This document shows positions 25,432 through 34,646 of a DNA stretch of 64,000 nucleotides, one piece after another (within the stretch, counting starts at the first letter, position 1; the number at the start of each line of letters is the position of its first letter). Source of the stretch: Alphaproteobacteria bacterium. Lineage in GTDB: Bacteria; Pseudomonadota; Alphaproteobacteria; Sphingomonadales; Emcibacteraceae. Position numbers and translations under genes: made by a program. The notes under the pieces are model-generated. The model saw only the letters and a program-made list of their open reading frames with translations, searched no databases and was not told where the DNA came from. The stretch lies in assembly GCA_030428615.1 (NCBI GenBank), contig JAUIDN010000007.1, positions 78,393 to 142,392 of the forward strand, written 5' to 3'.

Positions 25432-26283
25432 ATGTGTCCAGCTATTGTGGAAGACGGACACCAAAGGGGATTTATCATCCCCATTGGTGGTGCAGAAGAT
25501 AAAGAATCCAATCCGTCTATTTTAAAAAAATTTACAGAAATATCCGGTGGAAAAGATGCGAAAATAGTGATCATCCCGACGGCATCGCGGTTAGATGATA
25601 CAGGTGAACGCTACGAAGAAATATTTAGCAAAATTGGCGCGGGTGAAGTTAGCCATATTGATATTACAAGCCGGGAAGACTGTAATAATCCTGAATTTGC
25701 CAGCCGCTGCGAAGAAGCTTCGGGAATTTTTATTACCGGCGGTAATCAGCTTCGACTTGCAACCATTCTGGGCGGTACCGCCGTGGCACAGGTGATCAGG
25801 ACGGCAAATGCCAGAGGTGTTCATGTCGCCGGAACGTCTGCAGGCGCTTCTATTATGTCCGAACATATGATTGCCGGGGGTGATTCAAACGAAGCCCCAA
25901 AAGAAGGCGGCGCCATACTGGCGCCGGGTCTGGGGCTTACCAACGCGATGATTATTGATCAACATTTCTCGGAAAGAAACCGTCTTGGTCGGTTGTTGTC
26001 TGCGGTTGCTTTTAATCCATTCCTGATGGGAATGGGCATTGATGAAGATACGGCAGCGTTTATCGGCCCCGATAACGTGTGCGAAGCTATCGGAAGCGGT
26101 ACGGTAACCATTGTTGATGGTGGCGATCTTACTTATTCTTCGGCATATGGCACAGACAATCGCCGCGCGCTTGGGCTATTGGGACTTAAACTTGATATCC
26201 TGCATGAAGGGTGTCTTTATAATTTCAACATTCGGGAAGCTTTCCCGCCACTTGAAGATCGCCAAAATATCTGCAAAATATAA
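25432..26283 (+). CDS. cphB: Cyanophycinase
   Basis: A 283-residue serine exopeptidase (family S51) that releases beta-Asp-Arg dipeptides from cyanophycin. The nucleophile Ser lies in GTSAGASIMS (near residue 144); IFITGGNQLRL and the downstream GMGIDEDTAAFI blocks are those of cyanophycinases. The length is typical for the cytosolic form; no signal peptide is seen, so it would act on intracellular granules. The start at 25432 lacks a strong ribosome site; no better in-frame start was found. It precedes cphA by 28 bases on the same strand, and synthesis and breakdown genes are therefore in one unit. Confidence 0.92.
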   Translation: MCPAIVEDGHQRGFIIPIGGAEDKESNPSILKKFTEISGGKDAKIVIIPTASRLDDTGERYEEIFSKIGAGEVSHIDITSREDCNNPEFASRCEEASGIFITGGNQLRLATILGGTAVAQVIRTANARGVHVAGTSAGASIMSEHMIAGGDSNEAPKEGGAILAPGLGLTNAMIIDQHFSERNRLGRLLSAVAFNPFLMGMGIDEDTAAFIGPDNVCEAIGSGTVTIVDGGDLTYSSAYGTDNRRALGLLGLKLDILHEGCLYNFNIREAFPPLEDRQNICKI

Positions 26284-26311
26284 TATGGTATAAAAAATGA
26301 GAGGGACTTAG

Positions 26312-29110
26312 ATGAAAATATTGAAAACAAACCTTTATTTAGGGCCTAATCAGTACGCAAAATTTAAGGTTATCCGCCATATTATGGATATTGGTATCCT
26401 CGAAGACTGGCCTTCCGCCAAAATAGGATCAAATTTTATTGATGGTTTGATTGAAGCCCTTCCGGGGCTGGAGGAGCACGGTTGTTCCTACCGCGAACCG
26501 GGCGGGTTTATCAGACGCCTTCGAGAAGACGAAGGCACATGGATGGGCCACATAACCGAGCATGTCGCGCTCGAACTGCAATGTGTTGCGGGTAATGAAG
26601 TAACTTTCGGGCGAACCCGCTCCACCGGTGAGGCTGGCCAATATAATATGGTTTATGCCTATATTCATAAGGATGTTGGGCTGGCGGCATGTGAACTTGC
26701 CATCAAGTTGCTTATGCACCTTCTTCCGAAAGAATTGCAGGATCTAACGGGTTATGAAATAGAAGAAGATTTTAACTGGGATGAAGAACTTCGACATTTC
26801 ATCAAGCAGGCACAGCGTCATGCATTCGGCCCAAGCACGGCATCGTTGGTCGCGGCAGCAGAAGAACGTGATATACCCTGGCTTCGTCTGAATAAATACA
26901 GTCTTGTGCAATTTGGCCACGGTAAACATCAGAAGCGGATTCAGGCGACGATCACATCGGAAACCAGTCATATTGCCGTGGAGATTTCCTGTGACAAGGA
27001 AGACACCCATAATCTTTTAAATGATCTTGGCCTGCCAGTACCGCAACAACATATGATTTATAGTCCGCGTGAAGCAGTTATGGCGGCGAGAAGAATTGGT
27101 TATCCAGTGGTGGTAAAACCCTTAAACGCAAATCACGGTCGTGGGGTTTCGATAAATCTGACTTCCGATGAAGAAGTCGAAGCCGCATTTGAAGTAGCGC
27201 GTGAGCAGGGTACAAGCCGGGCGGTACTTGTCGAAAGTTATATGACGGGATTTGATCACCGGATGCTGGTGGTTGATAATGAACTTGTCGCGGTTGCAAA
27301 ACGTGTGCCGGGCCATGTTGTGGGTGACGGAAAACATAATATTGGCGAACTTATTGATATTGTAAATTCCGACCCGCGTCGCGGTGTCGGTCATGAAAAG
27401 GTACTTACCGTTCTTGAAATTGACAGCCAGGCAAGAAGGTTGATGGATAACGCGGGATATAATAAAGGAACGGTGCTTAAAAAGGACGAAATATTTTATC
27501 TTCGTGATACGGCCAATCTTTCAACCGGAGGAACGGCCATTGACCTGACGGATGTCGTGCATCCCGATAATCGGGAAATGGCGCAGCGCGCCATTCAGGC
27601 GGTCGGACTGGATGTAGGCGGGGTCGATTTTCTAACCGATGATATCTCCCAGTCCTATAAGGATGTTGGTGGCGGTATCGTTGAAGTAAACGCGGCCCCG
27701 GGGTTTCGGATGCATGTAGCACCCAGTGAGGGTGAACCAAGGGATGTTTCGGGCAAGGTAATCGAAATGCTGTTTCCGCCGGGAACGCCAAGCCGCATTC
27801 CAATTGCTGCAATTACCGGTACGAACGGTAAAACGACAACATCACGAATGCTTGCCCATATCATTAAAACATGTGGCAAAACGGTGGGCCTGACAACCAC
27901 AGACGGCATTTATGTCGACGGGAAACAAACCGTGAAGGGGGACACGACCGGACCAAGGTCGGCGCAAATGGTTCTGCGCGACCCAACCGTTGAATTTGCA
28001 GTTCTTGAAACGGCACGCGGCGGTCTGGTCAGAAGTGGGCTGGGTTATGCCAGTACCGATGTTTCGGCCTGTCTTAATGTCGCCTCTGATCACTTGGGGC
28101 TTGGCGGTGTTGATACACTTGAACAGCTTGCTGAAATTAAGCGGATTGTAATTGAAGCGGCGACAGATACGGTTGTGCTTAACGCGGATGATAAAAATTG
28201 TCTGTTAATGGCCGATTATGCGGATGCGGATAACATTTTTTATGTCACGATGCATCATGACCATGCGCTTGTGAAACAACATATTGATGCGGGCGGAAAG
28301 GCTTGTGTGCTGGAAAAAGGGATGAATGGTGATCTCATCACTATATATGATAATTGCAGGCACATCCCTGTTTTGTGGTCTCATCTGATTCCGGCTACGA
28401 TAGAAGGAAAGGCGCTTCATAATGTACAAAATGCCATGTTCGCTGTGGCGATGGCCTATAGTTTTGATCAGGACCTTGATCAAATTCGTCTTGGCCTTAA
28501 AACCTTTAATACAACCTTCTCACAGGCACCGGGACGAATGAATGTGTTTGATGAACATAGCTTCCGGGTAATACTGGATTATGCGCATAACCCGGCGGCA
28601 TTTGGCGTCATGACGGATCTTGTCGATAAGCTTGACGGTCATGAACGAAAATTGGTTGTCGCATCCTGCCCGGGGGACAGAAGGGATGAAGATGTCGTCG
28701 AATCTGCCGAAGTTCTCGCCGGCCATTTCGATCATTATTTCCTGAAAGCAGACGATAACAGACGTGGTCGCGAAAATGATGAAATACCGAATATGCTTAA
28801 AAAACACCTGATGGAAAATGGTGTCGACGAAGAAGCGATAACCGTTATTGCGGATGAAGTTGACGCGATTGACGCCGCTCTTAAGGCTGCTGCGGAAAAA
28901 GACTTACTTGTGGTGATCGGCGATAACGTAACCCGATCATGGAAACAAATTATCAATTTTGGTGACGGCAGGCCCGCACAGCAGGCATTAAAATCAGATG
29001 AGACGGTTTTTGCGACAGCTTATGAAGACCTGATTGATGATAACCAGCAGCTTATCCGCGACGAACGTGGTGTGCGTCTGGCGCGGGATGATGACGAGGA
29101 TGGTGATTAA
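26312..29110 (+). CDS. cphA: Cyanophycin synthetase
   Basis: A 932-residue ATP-dependent ligase that polymerises aspartate and arginine into cyanophycin. Three regions are visible: an N-terminal domain (to about 160), an ATP-grasp domain from about 220 to 480 (YPVVVKPLNANHGRG; VEVNAAPGFRMHV), and a Mur-ligase-like domain from about 490 with P-loop ITGTNGKTTTSRM, followed by HPAAF-type contacts (ILDYAHNPAAFGV) in the C-terminal ligase domain. The length is close to other bacterial CphA proteins. GAGAGGGA precedes the ATG. The next gene encodes a second Mur-ligase-type protein 14 bases later. Confidence 0.95.
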   Translation: MKILKTNLYLGPNQYAKFKVIRHIMDIGILEDWPSAKIGSNFIDGLIEALPGLEEHGCSYREPGGFIRRLREDEGTWMGHITEHVALELQCVAGNEVTFGRTRSTGEAGQYNMVYAYIHKDVGLAACELAIKLLMHLLPKELQDLTGYEIEEDFNWDEELRHFIKQAQRHAFGPSTASLVAAAEERDIPWLRLNKYSLVQFGHGKHQKRIQATITSETSHIAVEISCDKEDTHNLLNDLGLPVPQQHMIYSPREAVMAARRIGYPVVVKPLNANHGRGVSINLTSDEEVEAAFEVAREQGTSRAVLVESYMTGFDHRMLVVDNELVAVAKRVPGHVVGDGKHNIGELIDIVNSDPRRGVGHEKVLTVLEIDSQARRLMDNAGYNKGTVLKKDEIFYLRDTANLSTGGTAIDLTDVVHPDNREMAQRAIQAVGLDVGGVDFLTDDISQSYKDVGGGIVEVNAAPGFRMHVAPSEGEPRDVSGKVIEMLFPPGTPSRIPIAAITGTNGKTTTSRMLAHIIKTCGKTVGLTTTDGIYVDGKQTVKGDTTGPRSAQMVLRDPTVEFAVLETARGGLVRSGLGYASTDVSACLNVASDHLGLGGVDTLEQLAEIKRIVIEAATDTVVLNADDKNCLLMADYADADNIFYVTMHHDHALVKQHIDAGGKACVLEKGMNGDLITIYDNCRHIPVLWSHLIPATIEGKALHNVQNAMFAVAMAYSFDQDLDQIRLGLKTFNTTFSQAPGRMNVFDEHSFRVILDYAHNPAAFGVMTDLVDKLDGHERKLVVASCPGDRRDEDVVESAEVLAGHFDHYFLKADDNRRGRENDEIPNMLKKHLMENGVDEEAITVIADEVDAIDAALKAAAEKDLLVVIGDNVTRSWKQIINFGDGRPAQQALKSDETVFATAYEDLIDDNQQLIRDERGVRLARDDDEDGD

Positions 29111-29124
29111 ACCGGAACGTGCTC

Positions 29125-30870
29125 ATGACCATCAATATAGAAGAAATTGAAGATTATCTGGACATCAGGATACCCACATCAGATAAACTGATCCTTGAGA
29201 GTAGCCGACGGGTAACAGGCCCCGGACTGCTATGGGAGAAACCGGGAGCGATTCTGGATGTTTTTTCAGATCATTTTGATAAGCAACAGATAATTGACAT
29301 TTGGTTGGAAGAAATTAACCGCGTTCTCAGGGCTATCGACTGGCAGGGAAGCGAAACCAAAACCCGTATTTTTGATACGGGGGTTAATCTGGCTATATCG
29401 GCGACGATCGATCTTCTATATTCCGCCGTATTTGTCGTTGAAACCAGTTGGCAGTTAACGGCGTGCAGACTGCTGGGCGAGCAGGCCGACGATTTTGAAA
29501 AACTCATAAATGATTTAAAAAAAGTCATTTCAATGGAGCAGAACCCGCCGGTTCTGGCGTTGCAGCGGGTAGCGGAAAGTAAAAACATAGACGTATTATG
29601 GGACGATGATTACGTATCGCTCGGTCATGGGAAAGGGTCGCAAAAATGGGGAATAAATGAAATCCCATCACCGGATGATGTTGATTGGGGTGCGCTCCAT
29701 AATGTGCCCGTCGCGCTTATAACCGGAACCAATGGAAAATCGACCAGCGTTCGCCTTTCTACGGCTATCGCGGAAGCGGCGGGACTTGTTGGTGGGTCAA
29801 CGTCAACAGATTACGTGAAACTTGGGCATGATGTTCTTGATTATGGGGATTATTCCGGACCGGGTGGTGCCCGAATGCTGCTTCGCGATAAACGACTTGA
29901 AATAGCGTTTTTGGAAGTAGCACGCGGCGGTATTTTACGGCGTGGATTACCATTAAGGCAGGCGTCAGGCGCATTGGTTACGAATATTGCCGCTGATCAT
30001 CTTGGGGAATATGGAATAAATACCGTGGAACATCTCGCGGATGCAAAATTCGCCGTCGCCAGGACACTCTCAAACGATGGTATCCTTGTACTTAACGCGG
30101 ATGATCCTTTGGTGGTGAATAATGGCCTAAAATCACCAAACACTATTTGCTGGTATTCGTTGGATGCAGCTAACAAACAGGTTCGAAGCGCCATTGGTAA
30201 GGGAGCACTTTGTTGTTGGTTTGAAAATGAAAAAATCCATTATTTTGATGGGGAGTCTGTATCTCTTTCAATTCCGGTTGCTGATATCCCGATCACAATG
30301 GGCGGCGCAGCGAGATTTAACATTCACAATTCCATGGGGGCGTTATGCCTTGCCAAGGCGATGGGCATAAAGAATGCCGCGATCATCAGGGGACTAACGA
30401 CATTCACGAGCACACCGCAAGACAATCCGGGCAGGTGTAACGAATTTCTGGTACGGGGCGCACGCGTATTCGTTGATTTTGCGCATAACCCTCACTCAAT
30501 AAAGGCCGTCGCAGATATGCTGGGTAATTTGCCATCTGCCAAGAAGTATTTATTGATCGGACAAGCGGGGGACAGGTCCGATCAGGATATTCGTGATCTG
30601 ACCAAAGGAGCGCTTCAGTTTAAACCGGATGTGGTGGTTACGATGGATATGGAGGATTATTTACGGGGACGTGAGCGCGGTGAAGCCGCTGCCATCATCC
30701 GGGAAGAATGCTTGAACGCGGGGATTAAAGCCGAAAATGTACCCCACTTCTCATCACCATCTGAAGGAGCCCGCTATATCATTGACCGACTACGGGACGG
30801 TGATCTTGCCTTGCTTCTCGCACTTGCGGAACGTGACAAGGTTTTTAAAATGCTTGAAGAGGCATCTTAG
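29125..30870 (+). CDS. Second Mur-ligase-type cyanophycin synthetase-like protein (CphA-prime/CphA2-like)
   Basis: A 581-residue protein. Residues about 195-580 match the Mur-ligase half of CphA: P-loop ITGTNGKSTSVRLS, DYGDYSGPGGARMLL, and VFVDFAHNPHSIKAV. The N-terminal 180 residues have no ATP-grasp domain. CphA2-type proteins in cyanobacteria re-polymerise beta-Asp-Arg dipeptides, and CphA-prime partners occur in other bacteria; which of these applies here is not decidable from the sequence. A GTG at 29119 and the ATG at 29125 are both possible starts; the ATG has a GGA eight bases upstream. It is tightly linked to cphA. Confidence 0.85.
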   Translation: MTINIEEIEDYLDIRIPTSDKLILESSRRVTGPGLLWEKPGAILDVFSDHFDKQQIIDIWLEEINRVLRAIDWQGSETKTRIFDTGVNLAISATIDLLYSAVFVVETSWQLTACRLLGEQADDFEKLINDLKKVISMEQNPPVLALQRVAESKNIDVLWDDDYVSLGHGKGSQKWGINEIPSPDDVDWGALHNVPVALITGTNGKSTSVRLSTAIAEAAGLVGGSTSTDYVKLGHDVLDYGDYSGPGGARMLLRDKRLEIAFLEVARGGILRRGLPLRQASGALVTNIAADHLGEYGINTVEHLADAKFAVARTLSNDGILVLNADDPLVVNNGLKSPNTICWYSLDAANKQVRSAIGKGALCCWFENEKIHYFDGESVSLSIPVADIPITMGGAARFNIHNSMGALCLAKAMGIKNAAIIRGLTTFTSTPQDNPGRCNEFLVRGARVFVDFAHNPHSIKAVADMLGNLPSAKKYLLIGQAGDRSDQDIRDLTKGALQFKPDVVVTMDMEDYLRGRERGEAAAIIREECLNAGIKAENVPHFSSPSEGARYIIDRLRDGDLALLLALAERDKVFKMLEEAS

Positions 30871-31757
30871 CGGCAAGGCGCGAACGTGGTTGATACAAGT
30901 TCACTGCTGCTTGATACAGCCGCGCGCTTCATACCATCAGAATTAAATGCCATGGCAATTTCGCCTTTCTCATTTACCGCAATTAATCCGCCGTCGCCAC
31001 CGAGGCGCTCAACTTCATCAAGCATGCGCCAAAGTGCTTGCTCCAAGGTGTCACCCGCCAGCTTATAACCGTTTGCAGCGGTCAGCGCGCCACCAGCACG
31101 GATAAAATACTCACCAGTTCCGGTGCATGAGAGGGCAATTTTCTGGTCAGCCCATGTGCCAATGCCGATAATCGGTGTGTCGCCGACGCGCCCGGCGGGT
31201 TTTCCGAAAACGCCGCCAGTTGACGTTGCTGCCGCCAGATTCCCGTGAATATCCAACGCAACGGCGCCAACGGTGCCGTGCATCATATCGTCTTGCTCAA
31301 TATCTTCCTGCGAAACCCCGATGGGAAGAACGTAATATTCCGATGGGTTATCAATCCCTTCCAAACCTTGCTCTTTTGCAAAAGAGTTGGCCCCTTCGCC
31401 TGTTATCATCACACAGGATGAGTTTGAGAGCACGGCTCTGGCGACCGTGATCGGGCTCACAACATCGCGGATGGCGGAAACAGCCCCGGCATTTTGCGTG
31501 CTTCCATCCATAATGCTTGCGTCCAGTTCCACCTGCCCTGCGGTATTTGGGGCGGATCCTTTCCCGGCGACATAAAGCCCGGAAATTTCCATTTCAGCCA
31601 CCATTTTTTCCACAACATCAAGCGAAGAAATACCTGTTTTTAGCATTTCCTCTCCCCGCTTTGCGAGGTCGGCCAAATGAGCTTCGGTCACGCTGTAATC
31701 TTCGCCAGGTTTCGGGCCGGCACCGCCATGAAGTGCTAGTGCATAACGATCCGCCAT
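30867..31757 (-). CDS. iaaA: Isoaspartyl peptidase / plant-type asparaginase
   Basis: A 296-residue Ntn hydrolase that cleaves beta-aspartyl dipeptides, including the beta-Asp-Arg left by cyanophycinase. The precursor processes itself at HG-T162-VGAVALD, where Thr162 becomes the N-terminal nucleophile; GTGTWADQ-like surroundings and STGGVFGKPAGRVGDTPIIG follow as in the family. The length is normal. It is convergent with the second synthetase gene and overlaps its stop by four bases. With cphA, cphB and this gene the window holds both the polymer and the last step of its degradation to free Asp and Arg. Confidence 0.9.
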   Translation of the reverse strand: MADRYALALHGGAGPKPGEDYSVTEAHLADLAKRGEEMLKTGISSLDVVEKMVAEMEISGLYVAGKGSAPNTAGQVELDASIMDGSTQNAGAVSAIRDVVSPITVARAVLSNSSCVMITGEGANSFAKEQGLEGIDNPSEYYVLPIGVSQEDIEQDDMMHGTVGAVALDIHGNLAAATSTGGVFGKPAGRVGDTPIIGIGTWADQKIALSCTGTGEYFIRAGGALTAANGYKLAGDTLEQALWRMLDEVERLGGDGGLIAVNEKGEIAMAFNSDGMKRAAVSSSSELVSTTFAPCR

Positions 31758-31837
31758 CGCAGTTATCCTTTCAGTTTTTCAAGATTGCTGTATGGCAAAT
31801 TTTCTTTGTTCTGTATAGGTATATTTTTGGCCCCGTG

Positions 31838-32677
31838 TTATTTCACAGGACACTTGTCCCCGGCCGTCATGCCCGTGGTTTTGCCATTCAAAAAAGTTAG
31901 CGTTGCATATGTAGAAATGCCGGGAACATCATTATACCTTTCCACATCAGCAGTGGCCTGTTCGACGATAAGATTATATTTCATTCCAGGTGTAAGATTT
32001 TCGGCGGGAATTATGTAGCTTCTGTCTTTATATGTCAGGTAGGGTTTTCCGTTAAAGGGCCTGCCGCTATGGGCGATGTTATTGCCAAAACAATCAAAGG
32101 CCAGAACAAAAACCAGATCGGCAAGTTCGCTGCCATTTACTTTCATATTGCCCCTCATGGGTGTCCAATGGATCTTCAGATCGTGTTTTGGGTTGATCAT
32201 TTTTGGCGATACGGCCTGCCCATTTTGCGACAGGGAAAGCGTGGCGGGTTTCGGCATGATATCTGTTGTCTCACGTCGTTTGATGGTAAGGGGCTGGTTT
32301 TTAATGGACCCGTTCGGTGTGTCGTAACTAAAATAATATGTGCCGTCCGGATGCTTTTCATGTAGCTCCCCGGCGTTCATGACCCGTGCCCCGTGGGCAA
32401 GAAACTGTCTTCCTTCAGGGTTGAAGGGCAGGTTTAAGGTGGGGTCGTTCCGACTGGTTAGAGATCCCCCAAGGACTTCACCATTTTCTTTCGGCATTAT
32501 TTCAGCAACAAAATGGTGATCACGAAGCGTATGTTCCCCGGTTTCCGATTGCAGATAAATTGACATTTTTCCGAGTACTAAAAACAACACGTCATCAGCC
32601 ACCGATGTATTTTCTTCGGCGATGGCGGTTACAAAAAACAATAAACAGCCAAGTGCCAGAATTTTTTTAATCATCAT
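31838..32677 (-). CDS. Hypothetical exported protein
   Basis: A 279-residue protein with a signal peptide (IKKILALGCLLFFVTAIAE) and a mainly beta-strand mature part without a family I recognise. Blocks such as GTYYFSYDTPNGSIKNQ, HDLKIHWTPM and LTPGMKYNLIVEQA suggest an Ig- or FnIII-like fold for a cell-surface or periplasmic protein. It overlaps the upstream DUF1697 gene (ATGATGA arrangement), so they are translated together. No function is proposed. Confidence 0.7.
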   Translation of the reverse strand: MMIKKILALGCLLFFVTAIAEENTSVADDVLFLVLGKMSIYLQSETGEHTLRDHHFVAEIMPKENGEVLGGSLTSRNDPTLNLPFNPEGRQFLAHGARVMNAGELHEKHPDGTYYFSYDTPNGSIKNQPLTIKRRETTDIMPKPATLSLSQNGQAVSPKMINPKHDLKIHWTPMRGNMKVNGSELADLVFVLAFDCFGNNIAHSGRPFNGKPYLTYKDRSYIIPAENLTPGMKYNLIVEQATADVERYNDVPGISTYATLTFLNGKTTGMTAGDKCPVK

Positions 32678-33219
32678 TCTTTCCCAAGATCACATAATTT
32701 TATCACGGTTCTAAGGTTACGCGCGGTTGCCTTTAGCTTTAGCTTGCTTTCTATAAAATTCGTTGAAAGTTTTGATTTCCCCGCGCCTTCCGGCAGATGA
32801 AAATAAAGAGTTTTTTCGTTGATACTCATTCTGTCGGGTGGTGACACATATTGCATTAACGCATCAATATTCTGTTTTGACGGCACGTCTGAGAGAAACG
32901 CAAGAAATGTTTTGCTGCCGTCCTCAACGGGATCAATATCCTGAAAAGGCATGTTCTTTTTTGCGTTTTCGAATTCTTGGATGCCAATAACGTCAACATA
33001 AACACTGAACGGATATGTATTTGCAATTTCATCTTCGAGTGTTTGTTTGATGTCGGAAATATCGATGGATGTGTGATCGAAAACAACATTCCCGCTTTGA
33101 ATATATGTCACTACATTCTTGCATCCTATTTCTTCATAAAGTGTTTTTAGGTCTACCATCTTGATCTTGTTATGACCGGAAACATTGATACCGCGCAGCA
33201 GGGAAATATATCTATTCAT
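32674..33219 (-). CDS. DUF1697-family protein
   Basis: A 181-residue protein starting MNRYISLLRGINVSGHN, the diagnostic N-terminus of DUF1697. SGNVVF follows near residue 42. Function is unknown for the family; the fold is compact and soluble. Its ATG overlaps the upstream YkgJ gene by four bases and its stop overlaps the start of the hypothetical exported-protein gene, giving a three-gene operon. Confidence 0.88.
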   Translation of the reverse strand: MNRYISLLRGINVSGHNKIKMVDLKTLYEEIGCKNVVTYIQSGNVVFDHTSIDISDIKQTLEDEIANTYPFSVYVDVIGIQEFENAKKNMPFQDIDPVEDGSKTFLAFLSDVPSKQNIDALMQYVSPPDRMSINEKTLYFHLPEGAGKSKLSTNFIESKLKLKATARNLRTVIKLCDLGKE

Positions 33220-33809
33220 TTGTTCTTCACCGGAATGATTTCGATTTTGCCATCTTTGATGATGATCTTATCTTTTTTCTCTTTAACGCATATCTTAAAA
33301 GCGGCGGAAAGTTTTTCTTTTACCAGTTCCAGATTGCCGCTTTCGATCGGACCCAACAAAAGATTATTGAGAAATGTCATGGTTGCGGCTGTCCGTGGTT
33401 GCCCATATGAAAGAAAACAAGGAAACCCTTGTGTGATATACCCGGCCAATATGTTAATGAAATCAGTGTCATGAATAACTTTTTTGGGACCAATGACCTC
33501 AAAATCAAGCGCTATTTTATTTTCATATCCTTGCGGGATGTCTTCAAACACCCTTTTAATCACAATACCCTTAAGATCGGGGCGCCAGCTTTCATCCAGC
33601 CCCGGGATATAACGCCACATGCAATACCAGTCGCGGCAGGTTTTGGGCCTGTCCTGATATATTTTGCATCCGCCAGCTTTTATCATGTTTTTGCACTTAA
33701 CGCCGGGTAATTTCTGAAGCGCCGGGTCATCTATCGTCAGATTGACGCAGCATACCGTGCATGCGCCACATTCCCGGTCTTCTACCAGTAATGAATTATC
33801 CTTATCCAT
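33216..33809 (-). CDS. YkgJ-family cysteine-cluster protein
   Basis: A 197-residue protein with the YkgJ zinc/iron-cluster cysteine pattern: ECGACTVCC near residue 14, further Cys in VKCKNM and GCKIYQ, and CRDWYCMW near 60. The rest is a soluble alpha/beta region. The family binds metal through these cysteines but has no settled function. It is the first gene of the 33809-31838 operon. Confidence 0.82.
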   Translation of the reverse strand: MDKDNSLLVEDRECGACTVCCVNLTIDDPALQKLPGVKCKNMIKAGGCKIYQDRPKTCRDWYCMWRYIPGLDESWRPDLKGIVIKRVFEDIPQGYENKIALDFEVIGPKKVIHDTDFINILAGYITQGFPCFLSYGQPRTAATMTFLNNLLLGPIESGNLELVKEKLSAAFKICVKEKKDKIIIKDGKIEIIPVKNK

Positions 33810-33830
33810 AACACCGCTATGATTGGACTA

Positions 33831-34169
33831 TTAACTGGCCGGTTTGGGGCCATATTGGTTATCGCCTTCACTCTCTTTGATACAAAATATAATTATCACA
33901 ATAAGCCCGATAAGCGGGATCAGCATAATCAACTGCCACCAGCCGCTTTTTCCAATATCATGAAGCCGTCTTGCGGTAATGGCAATTCCGGGTATAAAAA
34001 CAACCAATGAATATAAAATTGATAAAAAAGGCATAGAAATCATGCTTCCCACGAGACCGATGCCAAAACTGATTACCAGGTTTATCAGGACAAACATCCA
34101 GAACCCCTGCCTTCCTGTGCGACTGTGAAAATCTGCAAATTGTTTAAACGCTTGTGTATAATGTTCCAT
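33831..34169 (-). CDS. DUF805-family membrane protein
   Basis: A 112-residue protein with three to four hydrophobic helices. It matches DUF805 by the N-terminal FADFHSRTGRQGFWMFVLIN block and the central ARRLHDIGKSGWWQ motif. The family is of unknown function and is widespread in proteobacteria. It lies alone between the RidA and YkgJ operons on the same strand. Confidence 0.88.
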   Translation of the reverse strand: MEHYTQAFKQFADFHSRTGRQGFWMFVLINLVISFGIGLVGSMISMPFLSILYSLVVFIPGIAITARRLHDIGKSGWWQLIMLIPLIGLIVIIIFCIKESEGDNQYGPKPAS

Positions 34170-34242
34170 AATGCACTTCCCTATTTTGTGTCTAAGATCT
34201 TAACTTTACTATGTCTGAGCTAAACTGCAAACAAACTGCGAC

Positions 34243-34641
34243 TTAATTATCTTCAACCACGGCGGTTGTTTCAATTTCTATCTTGGCGGCATCTTCCATC
34301 AAGGCTGAAACTTCAACACAGGCCATAACCGGATAGTTTTTCCCAATAATCTCGCGGTAAATGGCGCCCATTTCTTTCAGGCTCGAAAGATATTCTCTTT
34401 TGTCCGTAATATACCACGTCATACGCACAATATGTTCCGGCCCGGCCCCGTCCTGACTAAGAACAGCAACAATATTTTCCAATGTTTTTCGAAATTGATC
34501 GGTAAGTTTATCGCTTTCAAATTCTTCCTGTTCGTTCCATCCGACCAAACCTGCCACATAAATAGTCCGGCCTGCGCCAACGCTTATGGCGTTTGAATAT
34601 CCTTTTGGGCGTGGCCAGCCTTCCGGCAACAAATGCTTCAT
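34243..34641 (-). CDS. RidA (YjgF/UK114)-family enamine/imine deaminase
   Basis: A 132-residue protein of RidA length. Visible family features are IYVAGLVGWNEQ near residue 28 and the C-terminal VMACVEVSALMEDAAKIEIE, where VEV holds the usual substrate-facing residues; the classical RidA catalytic arginine motif R-P is not evident, so it may be a non-archetypal subfamily. RidA proteins hydrolyse reactive enamine or imine intermediates. It is the last gene of an operon with acyl-CoA dehydrogenase (five bases away), hydratase and SDR, so it may remove the amino group from aminated CoA intermediates of the adjoining pathway; this is inference. Confidence 0.85.
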   Translation of the reverse strand: MKHLLPEGWPRPKGYSNAISVGAGRTIYVAGLVGWNEQEEFESDKLTDQFRKTLENIVAVLSQDGAGPEHIVRMTWYITDKREYLSSLKEMGAIYREIIGKNYPVMACVEVSALMEDAAKIEIETTAVVEDN

Positions 34642-34646
34642 ATAGA

